From Dermatemys mawii (taxonomy: Eukaryota; Chordata; Testudines; Dermatemydidae), in contig ML677366.1 of assembly GCA_007922305.1 (NCBI GenBank), forward strand, positions 12,213,132 through 12,277,131: a stretch of 64,000 nucleotides of DNA. The letters run 5' to 3'. Both the position numbers and the translations under genes were made by a program. Every line of letters starts with the position of its first letter. The first letter of the stretch is position 1. A model generated the notes under the pieces. That model saw nothing but the letters and a program-made list of their open reading frames with translations, ran no database searches and had not been told where the DNA came from. This document shows positions 34,689 through 44,038 of the stretch, one piece after another.

Positions 34689-34724
34689 CTGATGAAGTGG
34701 GTCTTGGTCCACGAAAGCTCATGA
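34689..34724 (+). ncRNA. Hammerhead-ribozyme-like core in the PLE right arm (intact conserved bases)
   Basis: CTGATGA (34689-34695), one A, then a helix GTGGGT/GTCCAC (one mismatch) with a short loop, then GAAA (34713-34716) and a weak hairpin follow the order of a hammerhead core. The unpaired A between CTGATGA and the helix departs from the canonical core. Hairpin III (AGC...GCT in the best copies) is damaged here as AGCTCATGAT. Hammerhead motifs are known from PLE terminal repeats. Activity of this copy is not shown. Confidence 0.55.
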
Positions 34725-34758
34725 TCCTTAAGATCTGTTAGTCTATAAAATAAAAGTT

Positions 34759-36490
34759 GTTTGTCCCATTAACCAGAGCTGCAGAGAAAAATATTCTTAT
34801 CAACAAAACTGGCAGGAAATTGCATTTTCAAGGGGGGAAAACATTTTCCATTGTAACCACAAACTGATTTGCTAAAATAAAGTCAGGTTTCCAACTGGCC
34901 GTCGCATGTGAAAACTTGTGAAGTCAAAATCAGCCATTCAGCCCTCCCTCTGGATCTGAATAAAACCAAGGTCAAGGTTAAGAAGACAAACTCCATGCTC
35001 TGCCAGTCCTAATTGCAGTGTCTGAGTGAGTTTGCTGCTAAGAAATAGAGCGGGGCCAGAAACAAGAGGCATTATGGAAATGAAAGCTGTTTGTTGAAGC
35101 TTGTTTCTCATGCTGGAAGACAGTGATGTTCGGCCTCTTAATCCAGACCTTGGTTTATTGGGATCCTGCATTGCAAGGCATGCATATGCCAGCAGTAGCA
35201 TCAAAGGATGGAAAATAAGTGACAGAGGGAAATGCATAAGAGAGCCAATAATTCTCCCAGGAAATGGAAATGGAACAAAATGCAGGCTTCCAACTTCAGG
35301 GGGAGTTACATAAAGCAAATATCAGAGACTGTTCCATCAATTCCATCTCTAGTTTTCCAGACACTGGCTGATCACTTTAAAGCAATTCAGAATAAGCCAA
35401 GCGTTTTCATTACCTAGTATTTTATGAGGTTTTGTAGACTATTCTGTAGTAGAACACAAACAGCTGATTGCAAATAGACTAGACTCCGGCATTTTTTCCT
35501 GTTCTCACAATGTCAGGTAGGAAGCAAGCAATGAGCCTTTAAATTACACCTCTTCAAAAGTGCCCCTATTCTATGCAAAACTACAATCAGGCCCCAGTCA
35601 GCTTTAATGGTCATGGTGCCTTTTCTTGCAGCTTCCCATAGTCCATCACCCCACAGTTCCCTTTCAAAAATATATATTTTAGGCAGTCTCTGGATAACTT
35701 AACTGCCTCTCGATCTTCTCCTCAGAGAAGGAAGTGCTTGAATGACAGGATAATCGCTCCTCTAGCAGCAGGGGTAGAAACGCTAAAACACAGATCTTTG
35801 CTGTGGCTCCCGTGGGCCTGGTGGTGTCATTAGTTACAGGTCTCACATTGCTACAACTACAGTGACAGGTTTAATGGCCTCTAATGAAGAAACAAGCCAC
35901 TCCGAAACTCAGGGGTATTTTGCCTCTTTTAAGATAAGGACCCAACCAACAAACTGTATGGCCCAGTTAACCAATAGCAGCACTGAAGGGCTGAGCCAGG
36001 TTCTTATCACTCTGTGCCAATGTTTCAGGCATGGCATGTTTTGGGAGAGGGCACTCAGGCATGGATCTTATCATTAAGGATTATCTTTAATATATACCAG
36101 TATCACATAAAGAGGCTGTTGTTGCATCCAAGTGTCTGGGAGACACTGTAATTTGAGAGAATGAGAAGATGCCATGGTTTATGAATATCACCAATTGCAT
36201 AGACAGAGCTAGAGTGTGGTTTGTGGTTTTCATTTTGTTTCCAGCAGGTTTCTTGGAGTTTTCTCTCACTCTGTATATTCTCCCATTGCCAAATCCGCAT
36301 TCAGATTGTTCCTGCTGGCTCTTCCGGTGCCTAATCCTTGGAAGTCAATGTGGGGTGAGGGTGCTCAGCATCTTGCAGGATAAATTAATTATGGGACTCA
36401 CGATGGTACAGAACATTGGGAATGGGAACTGAGATCTTTCTCCTATAGGTCGCCATTTCAACTTCAGCCCGGTTTCACAGTAATCAAATA
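34759..36490. other. No gene recognised
   Basis: The 126-codon minus-strand frame at 34938-35318 and others nearby lack recognisable domains. Confidence 0.45.
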
Positions 36491-36792
36491 CAGCAGACCC
36501 TCAGAGTTATGAACATCTCGGAAATGGAGATTGTTCGTAACTCTGAAATATTCGTAACTCTGAACAAAAAGTTATGAACATTGACTAAATACAGCTTTGA
36601 AACTTTACTACACAGAAGAAAAATGCTGATTTCCCTTTATTTTTAGTAGCTTATGTTTAACACCATACTTTACACTGTATTTTTTGTCTCTACTGCTGCC
36701 TGATTGTGTACTTCTGGTTCTGAATGAGGTGTGTGGTTGGACTGATCAGTTTGTAACTCTGGTGTTCGTAACTCTGTGATTCTAATGTACTG
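36491..36792. mobile_element. Tigger-like (Tc1/mariner superfamily) non-autonomous element
   Basis: The left end CAGCAGACCCTCAGAGTTATGAACA and the right end TGTTCGTAACTCTGTGATTCTAATGTACTG form terminal inverted repeats. Subterminal TTCGTAACTCTGAA blocks repeat. A TA precedes the left end, but the right TA is not preserved. The element is 302 bp with no transposase. Confidence 0.75.
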
Positions 36793-38290
36793 TTGTTAGA
36801 GGGTGTTTTGGTGGCCTATGAAAAGTGATTTGAGGGGTCTCTATCTGGTTTTAAGAAGACCAGTGTTCACATTTGCTAGCAATTGGCACTTGTCAGCTCT
36901 CTCAGACTCAGAGGCTAAAGAATTGAGCTTTGTCTAAGGACGCCTGATATGGACGGCATTCTCAGCTGTGCCAGTATCATGCCCAGTGCAGATAAGGATG
37001 GAGGGAAGAAATGGTGGCTCTAAAAGCCCTTTCTGTATTCCTTGATCCTGTGGTCAGCCAGATTCTAGACAGAGTTTCTCTAACTTCAGTCAGCTAGAGT
37101 GAGCTCTCAATGACTATTCTACCAGCCCAGGATTGCTGGAATGCTACTCACTTCAGCCTTCCCTATCATACTGAGTTCCTACCCCTCTGAGATTATCAGA
37201 CGTTTGCGGCAGATACACATTTTGGAGGTTGTTAGACTTCTGCTACAGATGTGGTTCCCTAGGAGAAAGCCATGGATGTAGCTGGATGCTCACAGTATAA
37301 AAATGTGACATTCCAAATATTTTCCACAGCAATGGCAGAAATTTCAAGAGCCTTTTGCAAACAAAAGTGGAAAAGGGAACTGTGCAACTGGTGAGAAATT
37401 TCCAGTATCTGGCCCTTCAAGTGTTGAAGAAGAAGTGGGATCTCTGTTTCTATCAGAAAAAAAGCTGCCTGTTAATTCCTTAAGCTTTAGGTGTTTGCTA
37501 CATAAGCACATCTAAAAGATTTCTAATTAGTTGGCCAGATGTAGCAAACAGCCTGCCAGAAAAGAAGAGTGAGAGGCTAAAGGATATAGCAATTCTGCAA
37601 CTCAAGGATTAATTTCTTCTGCTCCTAAAGTCATGGTTGGTCCTCCAAAGGTCAATAGAAGGGCACAACTATTGACAGATGGAACTTTTGCATCTCCTGT
37701 GATGATGCCCCGGATCCAGTACTGTCAGTTCAGCAGATATTAGACTTGCTATGTCTGTAGATCTCTGTGTCACATTGTCAATGATCATTGACTTCCAGCG
37801 CCCAGTGGTCGGGTATAAACAAGGGAGGAGGGGGAGAAGATGTCTGATTTAGCTGAGGTTGACACGAAGGGTCCTGATGCAATTCCTATAATAATAAGCC
37901 CTTTCTTGGCTAAGAAGAAAGAGCTGAAATTTGTCCAAGAACTCAAAGTTTATGTGTTTTGCTAATGAAAGCACCCACTCTTAAATGAGCCCTTCTGATC
38001 CCAGTATCTGGACTGAGTAGCCTCATGCTGTGCTTGCCTGAACTTGGGTTGATTCAGTCATAGGGCAGGGAAGCCCCACCTCTTTGGATGGGTTAAGTAG
38101 CAGACATGCTGGCAATGACAGCTGAAACATGAGTTGTGCTCAGTGCTTCGTCTTGTGCTTGAACTAGTGTAGCGGCATGTAAGTCTTAGCACACTAGACA
38201 CCACTGCCCTTCAGGGTGATGTGCAAGTGGTGTGGAAGAAAGAGGTATTGGAAGGTAAGAGACAGACAGAAAGAGGGTTGCAGAAGAAGT

Positions 38291-38292
<2 letters not shown>
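36793..38292. other. No gene or repeat recognised
   Basis: I see no long frames and no repeat signature in this 1.5 kb. Confidence 0.5.
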
Positions 38293-38339
<47 letters not shown>

Positions 38340-38342
38340 AGA
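38293..38342. repeat. (GT)n followed by (GA)n microsatellite
   Basis: About 16 uninterrupted GT units are followed by a (GA)n run of about 8 units. This is likely to be length-polymorphic. Confidence 0.95.
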
Positions 38343-38959
38343 ACACTAGGCCCTAGCAGAAACTAAGGATATAAGCCCTTTTTAAAATCCATCCCATCTC
38401 CCTCCCCGTAGAGTCTTCACCAAATTTCAGATGAACACTAATGCATTCCAAAACTTCAAGCAAGCTTGCCTCGGGAAACAGAGAATGCCAATAGAGCCAA
38501 AGCATCTGGGTTAGGTCTTATAGTTAAAACAACATTTTGAAAATCAGTGCTTATTATACGATGTGTTGATTTTCTTCTGGAAACGTTTGAGAGTATTCTG
38601 TGATTTTTTTCCTAAAGGGGAAGGAAGGATAAGAGGTTGCCAGTCAGAGCTGTGCAAGTTTCCATCCCAGGGCGCTACACTGCAACTTCCTATTCCGATT
38701 CTGGGCTCCCAAACTGCTCCTTTCTCACCTCACTCCTGACCTGCATATTTGCAGCTATTCTCGTCCCAGCCATTTTACAGAGCTCTGCAAAGGCATCTCA
38801 GCCTTGATCTATCCCTGCTTTTCCAATATATTTCTCCTATAACAATTCTGCCAATACACCTTCATCCTTGCTGACAACAATATCAGCTATTCTCCCCGCC
38901 AAGAGACACCTCTGACTGAAGAATGTCAACTCGGCCAGTGTGGGCAAAAATGGTCCTTA

Positions 38960-39385
38960 GATAGGGCTGGGGAGATAATTGGTTCTTCAGTTGCATGGCC
39001 AAACCAAAAAATATTTCATTTTGGGTTGACGTGTAATAACAATGTTTTCTTTTTTCCCACAAAAATAAAAATAAAATAAAAACAAAGGAAAGGGTTTAGT
39101 TTTGGGGTGTTATGACCCTTTTTCACTTTTTTAAAAATAGATCTAGTTAAATTTTGAAACAAAATGTAATTTTGAAATGAAAAGTCAATAAGTTTCATTT
39201 AGAAAATGTCAAAACAAAACATTTTGACTTTTTCAGAAATCCACTCTTCCCCTTTTTGGGGAGAGATGGGAGGGTGGGGGGCAATTTTCTGAATTTGACC
39301 TGAATATTCAAACAGTTTTGGTCGAGCTGACAGTGCAGTTTTTGACCAATTAACACTCCTCCAAAATTTGCTTAGCTCTAGTCTT
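38960..39385. repeat. AT-rich interspersed repeat (GCTGG...AGCTCTAG ends)
   Basis: TAGGGCTGGGGAG near the left and TTGCTTAGCTCTAGT near the right are decayed inverted ends, and the interior is rich in TTTTGAAAT and CATTTTG motifs. It resembles the better defined element at 50342. Confidence 0.4.
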
Positions 39386-40840
39386 ATGAAAATAAACTTC
39401 CACTAGGGAGTATACTAAAACCAGCAAACGTATTCTATTTGTGCCCTGATTCGTGACTCCGTGGGTGAAAGGCTAGTGCAGTAGCCTGCTGTACCACCTG
39501 GCCCTGGACATAAATCGGATGCGTTTGTAATGATCTTGGGATGTATAATGCACACAGAGCCATATGCCTCCAAGCTGTTAGAATCCAAAGGAGGGGAAAA
39601 AGGCAATTTCCAAAATGAACAATACCATTTCTCCTCTCTCTCTTCCTCTGACTGTCTTTATGTACTGGAGACCTCTTATCCCTCAGGCATCTTGACTTGC
39701 CCACTTCAATAAATAAAAAATATGTCAGGCAATAACAATAGTGCTAATTGCTGATAGCTCCCTATTGATCCTTCCATTTGGTTGTAATGGCTCTGATTAC
39801 AGACTGAGACTTCCCTCTAATCACAGCTGCAGCAGGCCAGAACAAAGATCCCTGCTTCCATTCCGTTCTAATGAAGCAATGTCTTCGGGCTTTCTAGCAA
39901 TTCTCAGGAGCGAGTGTCTTAGTGCAGTGCTGTAATTGTGCATTGTAGGTTCCTTGAGGAGGGAGAACATGATTAATGAACCTTAACTTTGGGCCAGTGT
40001 GAATATTGCAAAAAGCAGAAGAATGATGGGTATGGGGACCTCTGAGGCATCCTCTGTTTGAGAATCTTGCAAATATGTTCCTTGTTTCCTTTTGGTTAAA
40101 AAGATAGTGGTGGCTGGAGGATATCTGAGCCTGTGGGACTCACTTGGCCCACCATCTGGCTATAGTCCCTTCATGTAATGGTTCTGTTGATATATATGGC
40201 TCAGTTACTAGGACTCTTGTCTCTAGCTCAGACATAGAGGTAGGCCAGGACATTTGTCTGAACTCTACACTTACATGCAAGCCACTCTTAATTTAGTTCT
40301 GCAAAATCTAGGCTAGACTGAGGAGCCTCTTTCAAGTACCTTCTGTTTTCCCCATCTCCTGTTAGAAAGTCACAGGGGCAAACCTCGCATCACAACTTTG
40401 AAAAGGGCCTAAGAGTTGGTGATGGGAAATGACAGAAACCCTATAGAGAACAGGCAGTGAGCTCTGCAGAGCCTCGCAGATCACTAGGGAAAGTCCCTTC
40501 CCTGGCTCTCTCAATGACATTCCATCCTTCCACCCACTCCATTACTTCTCTAGTGTGGAATGGGATGTCTTGCATTCTTTTGAAGGTCCCATGATAATTC
40601 ATGTATATTAAATAATGCAGCACCTGCAAAACACTCCCCAAAATGCTAATCTGAGTATCGTATTGACTGGCTGCTAGCTAATATTAGAAGCCTGTTGGAT
40701 TGTTATCCTACTGTTCTTTTCCTGTTGCTATATTGTGGTGCTGAAGGGCCCCTTTGCTGTTAGCTTGTGATCTGACAACAATGTTCTCATTTCAAATACA
40801 AATATATTATTTTTTGACCTTTGGGACTGGGGTGCATAAC
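39386..40840. other. No gene recognised
   Basis: Short frames at 39415-39935 have no domain content. No repeats could be assigned. Confidence 0.45.
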
Positions 40841-41410
40841 TAGAGCTGGTTGAAATCTTTTAAATGAGAAAACTGCATTGGAAAAAAAATTAATGAACAT
40901 TTTCATCAAACTAAAAATTTGTTTTGCTCTCAAAATGTGTTGGTTTCCTAAATTTTCTACAGAGAATTTACATGGAAAATTTACATTTTTCTTTGTTCAC
41001 TTTTGACCATTTTTTTTATTGTTCACTTTATGTTTGTAGCCATAATTTTTATCTCTGTTTGCGTATTCCATTATTGGTCATCTATTCGTTTTCTTCCTTT
41101 TGTATGTCTGTGTATTTTGTCATTGCACTTCTGATTTCTTTCTCCTTTTTCTGTGGTTGGTCTTCAGAACACTCCTTTTTTTTCTGTTTGGTTATTGAAC
41201 ATTTTCCTTTTGTGTTTGTTTTGTAGCCAGCTTCTAGACCTTTCTTCATACTTCTGTGTTTGGTCATTGTCCTTTTCTTCTTTTATTCATATGTTTGGTT
41301 GACACACCTCTCTTTTGTTCATTTGCACTGTTGGTCATCATTTATTTCTTTTTCAACATTGACATTTTTTTATATCCAAATCAAAACACTTTCTTTTCAA
41401 AAATGATTTA
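40841..41410. repeat. AT/pyrimidine-rich repeat with degenerate tandem character
   Basis: The start TAGAGCTGGTTGAAATC resembles the GGTCAAAAT-end elements. From about 41000 a loose unit containing TTTGGTCATT and CTTTTCTTC recurs five or more times, giving phenylalanine-rich frames on the plus strand that I do not regard as coding. Confidence 0.45.
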
Positions 41411-42476
41411 TTCTCAAAGCAATGAAACGAAAACTAAAAATACAATACCAAATTCTGCAGAAATTTTCAAAAAAACAAAACATGTTCCAGTGCTAAAACT
41501 AATGGAATTAAGATTATTTCAGAGTGTTCATGACATCTTGGGAAGCTTTCAATCAGATTTATGCATTAGCACTCCATTGACTACAATGGATCTTAATCCA
41601 TTTAAAGCAGGGCTGATTTTGACCCATTCAGCCAAATTTGTAAGTGAGTTTAAGTGAATTTAATGGAGTCTAAGCTGCTGTAATTTACTTCTTCTGGCCC
41701 TTTCAGCATATAAGTAGTATGAAATTTAGATTCGGTTAGACTCATACACACTCATTGAAGTGTAACATACATCCACTTACACATCACCATTAAATTTGGC
41801 CTAGAGAGTTTAAAGATGTCTACGTTACTGTAACTTGAACACTGAGAAGGCTGGAAGAACATGTAATTTGCATCATCTTAGTCTGTTCAGATTTGCCACT
41901 GAATTTAGAGTCAGATTTAAAAAATTAGGTGCTTAAAGATGCAGAAAGGCTCCTACTGGGATTTGCAAAAGCCCTTAGGCACTTAACTCCCAAAGGACAG
42001 GAAGAAAAAGAGGGACAAGTAGAAAGAGAAGAAGAAGAAAAGGGGGAGAGAGAAAAGAGAGAGATGGTGAGGAAGGAAGTGGAAGCTCCACTTCTACTAG
42101 CCCTTGAATTATTCACATGTGCCAGCTAGTAATTACTTATGAGTGTCCGTGAAGAACTTTGATATACCCAGATGGGTAATGCTATAGAAAGTGTGTCCAC
42201 TGTTTGGATCTAAAGGATAAAGTTCTCGTATAAAGGAGAGACCTACCCATGTAATTAGTCTCCTATGATACGCTTGCTCCCTTGCACTGCATCTAGATAA
42301 AATGTTCTTAAAATACCAGATTACTTTTTCAAAATGTGATCTTCAGAGGTATTAATCTTGTTATAATGCAGGTTGAAAAGTAAAGTGGAACACGCATGAC
42401 CCTTGGCTGTCCTGACAAGTATGGCATTTGTGTTATTCCTTTCCCAAGCAGGAGTAACGATGTCATAACTATATGC
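41411..42476. other. No gene; purine-rich tract and MIR-like tail
   Basis: A GA-rich stretch occupies 41995-42075 and encodes a charged E/K/R-rich frame that is compositional. At about 42120-42195, GAAGAACTTTGATATACCCAGATGG, then GCTATAGAAAGTG, resembles a CORE-SINE 3' tail. Confidence 0.45.
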
Positions 42477-42566
42477 AGTGGCAGTGTAACTGTGTCAGCC
42501 CGAGCATATTAGAGACACAAGGTGGGTGAGGTCATATCTTTTACTGGGCCAACTTCTATTGGCGAG

Positions 42567-42605
42567 AGAGACAAGCTTTCAAGCTTACACAGAACTCTTC
42601 TTCGG
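42567..42605 (-). ncRNA. Hammerhead-like core in the second PLE family's terminal repeat
   Basis: On the minus strand CCGAAGA (42605-42599), A, a helix of the GAGTT...AGCTT type, GAAA (42580-42577) and AGCTTGTCTC follow the same order as in the other family. CCGAAGA departs from CTGANGA at one position, probably by mutation in this copy. Confidence 0.45.
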
Positions 42606-42829
42606 GTCTGGAAGACTAACTAAGGTTACATCTACACTAGAGAGCTTACAGCGACACGGCTGTTCGGATGCAGCTGCATCACTGTAAGATCTCTAGTGTA
42701 TCCACTCTATGCCAATGGGAGAGAGCTCTCCCACTGATATAATTAATCCGCCCCAATGAGTGGGGATACAGTGCTGCCCACAACAACACTTATATAGGTG
42801 TAACTTAGTCACTGAGGAGGGTGGGTGTC

Positions 42830-42841
42830 ACTCCCATAAGT
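42830..42841. repeat. 12-bp TSD of the palindromic insertion (second copy at 43057-43068)
   Basis: ACTCCCATAAGT is identical on both sides of 42842-43056 and has mixed composition, so it is convincing as a TSD. Confidence 0.88.
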
Positions 42842-42930
42842 ATCAGAGGAGTAGCCGTGTTAATCTGGATCTGCAAAAGTGACAGAGAGTCCTTTGGAAC
42901 CTTATAAACTAACAGATGTATATGGGAGCA

Positions 42931-42963
42931 TAAGCTTTCATGGGTGAATATCCACTTCGTCAG
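42931..42963 (-). ncRNA. Hammerhead-like core in the left arm of the palindromic insertion
   Basis: On the minus strand CTGACGA (42963-42957), A, a GTGGAT/ACCCAT helix with loop ATTC, and GAAA (42939-42936) are followed by AGCTTATGCTC, which can form the AGC/GCT hairpin III and a cleavable C. All conserved core positions are present apart from the extra A. Helix II has one mismatch. Confidence 0.55.
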
Positions 42964-42969
42964 ATGCAT

Positions 42970-43006
42970 CTGACGAAGTGGGTATTCACCCACAAAAGCT
43001 TATGCT
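42970..43006 (+). ncRNA. Hammerhead-like core in the right arm, GAAA changed to AAAA
   Basis: CTGACGA (42970-42976), A and a perfect GTGGGT/ACCCAC helix with loop ATTC are followed by AAAA (42994-42997), then AGCTTATGCTA. The G-to-A change in GAAA fits CpG decay of CACGAAA. Confidence 0.5.
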
Positions 43007-43356
43007 ACAATACGTCTGTTAGTCTATAAGGTGCCACAGGATTCTTTGTCACTTCTACTCCCATAAGTGATATTGTAGACATAGCCTAACACAACTAAAT
43101 ACAAAGTGGAACAGATTGCTTAGCATGAGTAGTTAACACATATTTCAAGGGACCATTCAAAGTGAAGTGATCCATTAAAACCCCTCCAGTCATAGGGAGG
43201 AAAGGAGGTGGGAAAACAGCTGCGGGACGGGGGGGGGAGGATGTGAGGGGGTGGGTGTTAGTGGATTATAGATTATTGTAATAAGCCATATATCCAGTGT
43301 GTCTATTCAGTCCATGACTTTTAGTGTCTACAAAGTTATGAATTAAGCTCCCAGGT

Positions 43357-43689
43357 TCATCTTTTGAAAGTGTTGTGAAGGTTTTCTCTACGGATGAGGA
43401 CTGATAGGTTAGATATAGAGTTATTGCTTTGTGGAAAGTGTTCACCTACAGCTGATGTGATGTTTTTGTCTTTTATTATTTTCCGGTGTGAGTTCATTGG
43501 AGAGTGTAGTGATTGTCTGGTTTCACCCACATTGTTGTTATTGGGGCATTTAGTGCATCGGATAAGGTATGCCAAATATTGTGATAGACATGTGTAGGAC
43601 CCAGGGATATTGAAAGGTGTGTTATGGGGGGTGTTGATGATTTTAGCAATGGTGATACGTCTGCAGGTTTCGATTTGTTGTTCTGGCAA
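43357..43689 (-). pseudogene. PLE GIY-YIG endonuclease remnant, second family
   Basis: The 110-codon frame reads QYLAYLIRCTKCPNNNNVGE, then TRQSLHSPMNSHRKIIKD, VGEHF and LIRRENLHNTFKR. PLE endonucleases have a Y-I-x-C-x-x-C opening, a YVGET-type motif and an R-x-N-x-H helix. Here the tyrosine of YVGET is asparagine (NVGET) and the arginine before MNSH is proline, so catalysis is probably lost. The frame runs from the linker region towards the terminal repeat, as expected. Confidence 0.78.
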
Positions 43690-43723
43690 GGTCTGGTGCC
43701 TCCTTGAGTTGGTGTGTCCTTGT

Positions 43724-43887
43724 CAGAGCCGGCTCCAGGCACCAGCAGAGGAAGCATGTGCTTGGGGCAGTACATTTTAAGGGGCGGCATATTCCAGCTG
43801 CCTTTTTGTTGTTGTTGTTGTTTTGGGTTTTTTTGAGCAGTTGCGCTCTTCGTGCTTGGAGCGGCAAAAAAGCTAGAGCTAGCCCTG
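43724..43887 (+). mobile_element. hAT-like non-autonomous element, family 3, nested in a PLE
   Basis: It starts CAGAGCCGGCTCCAGGCACC and ends with GCTAGAGCTAGCCCTG, an inverted match. The flanks GTCCTTGT (43716-43723) and GTGCTGGT (43888-43895) agree at 6 of 8 bases. Its interior includes a (GTT)n run. PLE sequence resumes on both sides. Confidence 0.72.
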
Positions 43888-44038
43888 GTGCTGGTCTGTA
43901 GGGAGCTTGCTTCTGATGAACTTAGAGAGTTTGGGGGGAAGTTGTTTGAAGGCCAGAAGAGGGGGTTCAGGAAAGACTTATTTAAGAATGGGGTCCCGAA
44001 TGAGTATGGGTTGCCGTTATTTGATGATGCTATGTATA

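Larger units (their letters stand above)
34026..34746 (+). mobile_element. Compact Penelope-like element with inverted terminal arms
   Basis: PLEs are retroelements that combine an RT with a C-terminal GIY-YIG endonuclease. This copy keeps only the endonuclease-coding part between two inverted arms. The left arm (34091-34260) is the reverse complement of the right arm (34570-34746), apart from small indels. The left arm extends a further 65 bp outward with GTGTCAGAGGGATAGCTGTG. Each arm contains a hammerhead-like core. A 12-bp direct repeat flanks the whole element. The RT domain is absent. Confidence 0.82.
42842..43056. mobile_element. Palindromic insertion made of two opposed PLE arms
   Basis: The left arm (42842-42966, 125 bp) and right arm (42967-43056, 90 bp) are inverted copies meeting at CAGATGCATCTG (42961-42972) with no spacer. 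The left arm is longer by about 35 bp (ATCAGAGGAGTAGCCGTG...). Both arms carry the hammerhead-like core. No protein-coding part is present. The insertion lies between perfect 12-bp direct repeats, so it arrived as a unit. Confidence 0.85.
42621..43085. mobile_element. Non-autonomous DNA transposon (AAGGNTACNTCTACACT ends), nested in a PLE
   Basis: The left end TAAGGTTACATCTACACTAGAG and the right end ATTGTAGACATAGCCTAA are inverted repeats, with internal arms TCTCTAGTGTA and AGAGAGCTCTCCCACTGATAT. CTAAC is present at both junctions (42616-42620 and 43086-43090) and PLE sequence continues on both sides. The right portion is itself split by the palindromic insertion at 42842-43056. Confidence 0.65.
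42477..44038 (-). mobile_element. Penelope-like element (second family), carrying several nested insertions
   Basis: On the minus strand the RT-to-endonuclease linker (about 44035-43888), the GIY-YIG domain (about 43690-43350) and the terminal repeat down to about 42477 are collinear once three insertions are removed. These are a hAT-like element at 43724-43887, a DNA element at 42621-43085, and a palindromic PLE-arm insertion inside the latter. The RT core is missing, so the copy is 5' truncated. The terminal region contains a hammerhead-like core near 42567-42605. The sequence is distinct from the 34-kb PLE. Confidence 0.8.

Noticed and set aside
34154..34741. Treating the whole 195-codon frame as an intact gene
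   Set aside because: Only the central part is GIY-YIG coding. The ends are terminal-arm sequence, and RT is missing.
40924..41657. Phenylalanine-rich frames that might suggest membrane proteins
   Set aside because: They come from a degenerate pyrimidine-rich tandem repeat.
41925..42129. Charged E/K/R-rich frame and its serine-rich complement
   Set aside because: It is a simple GA-rich tract.
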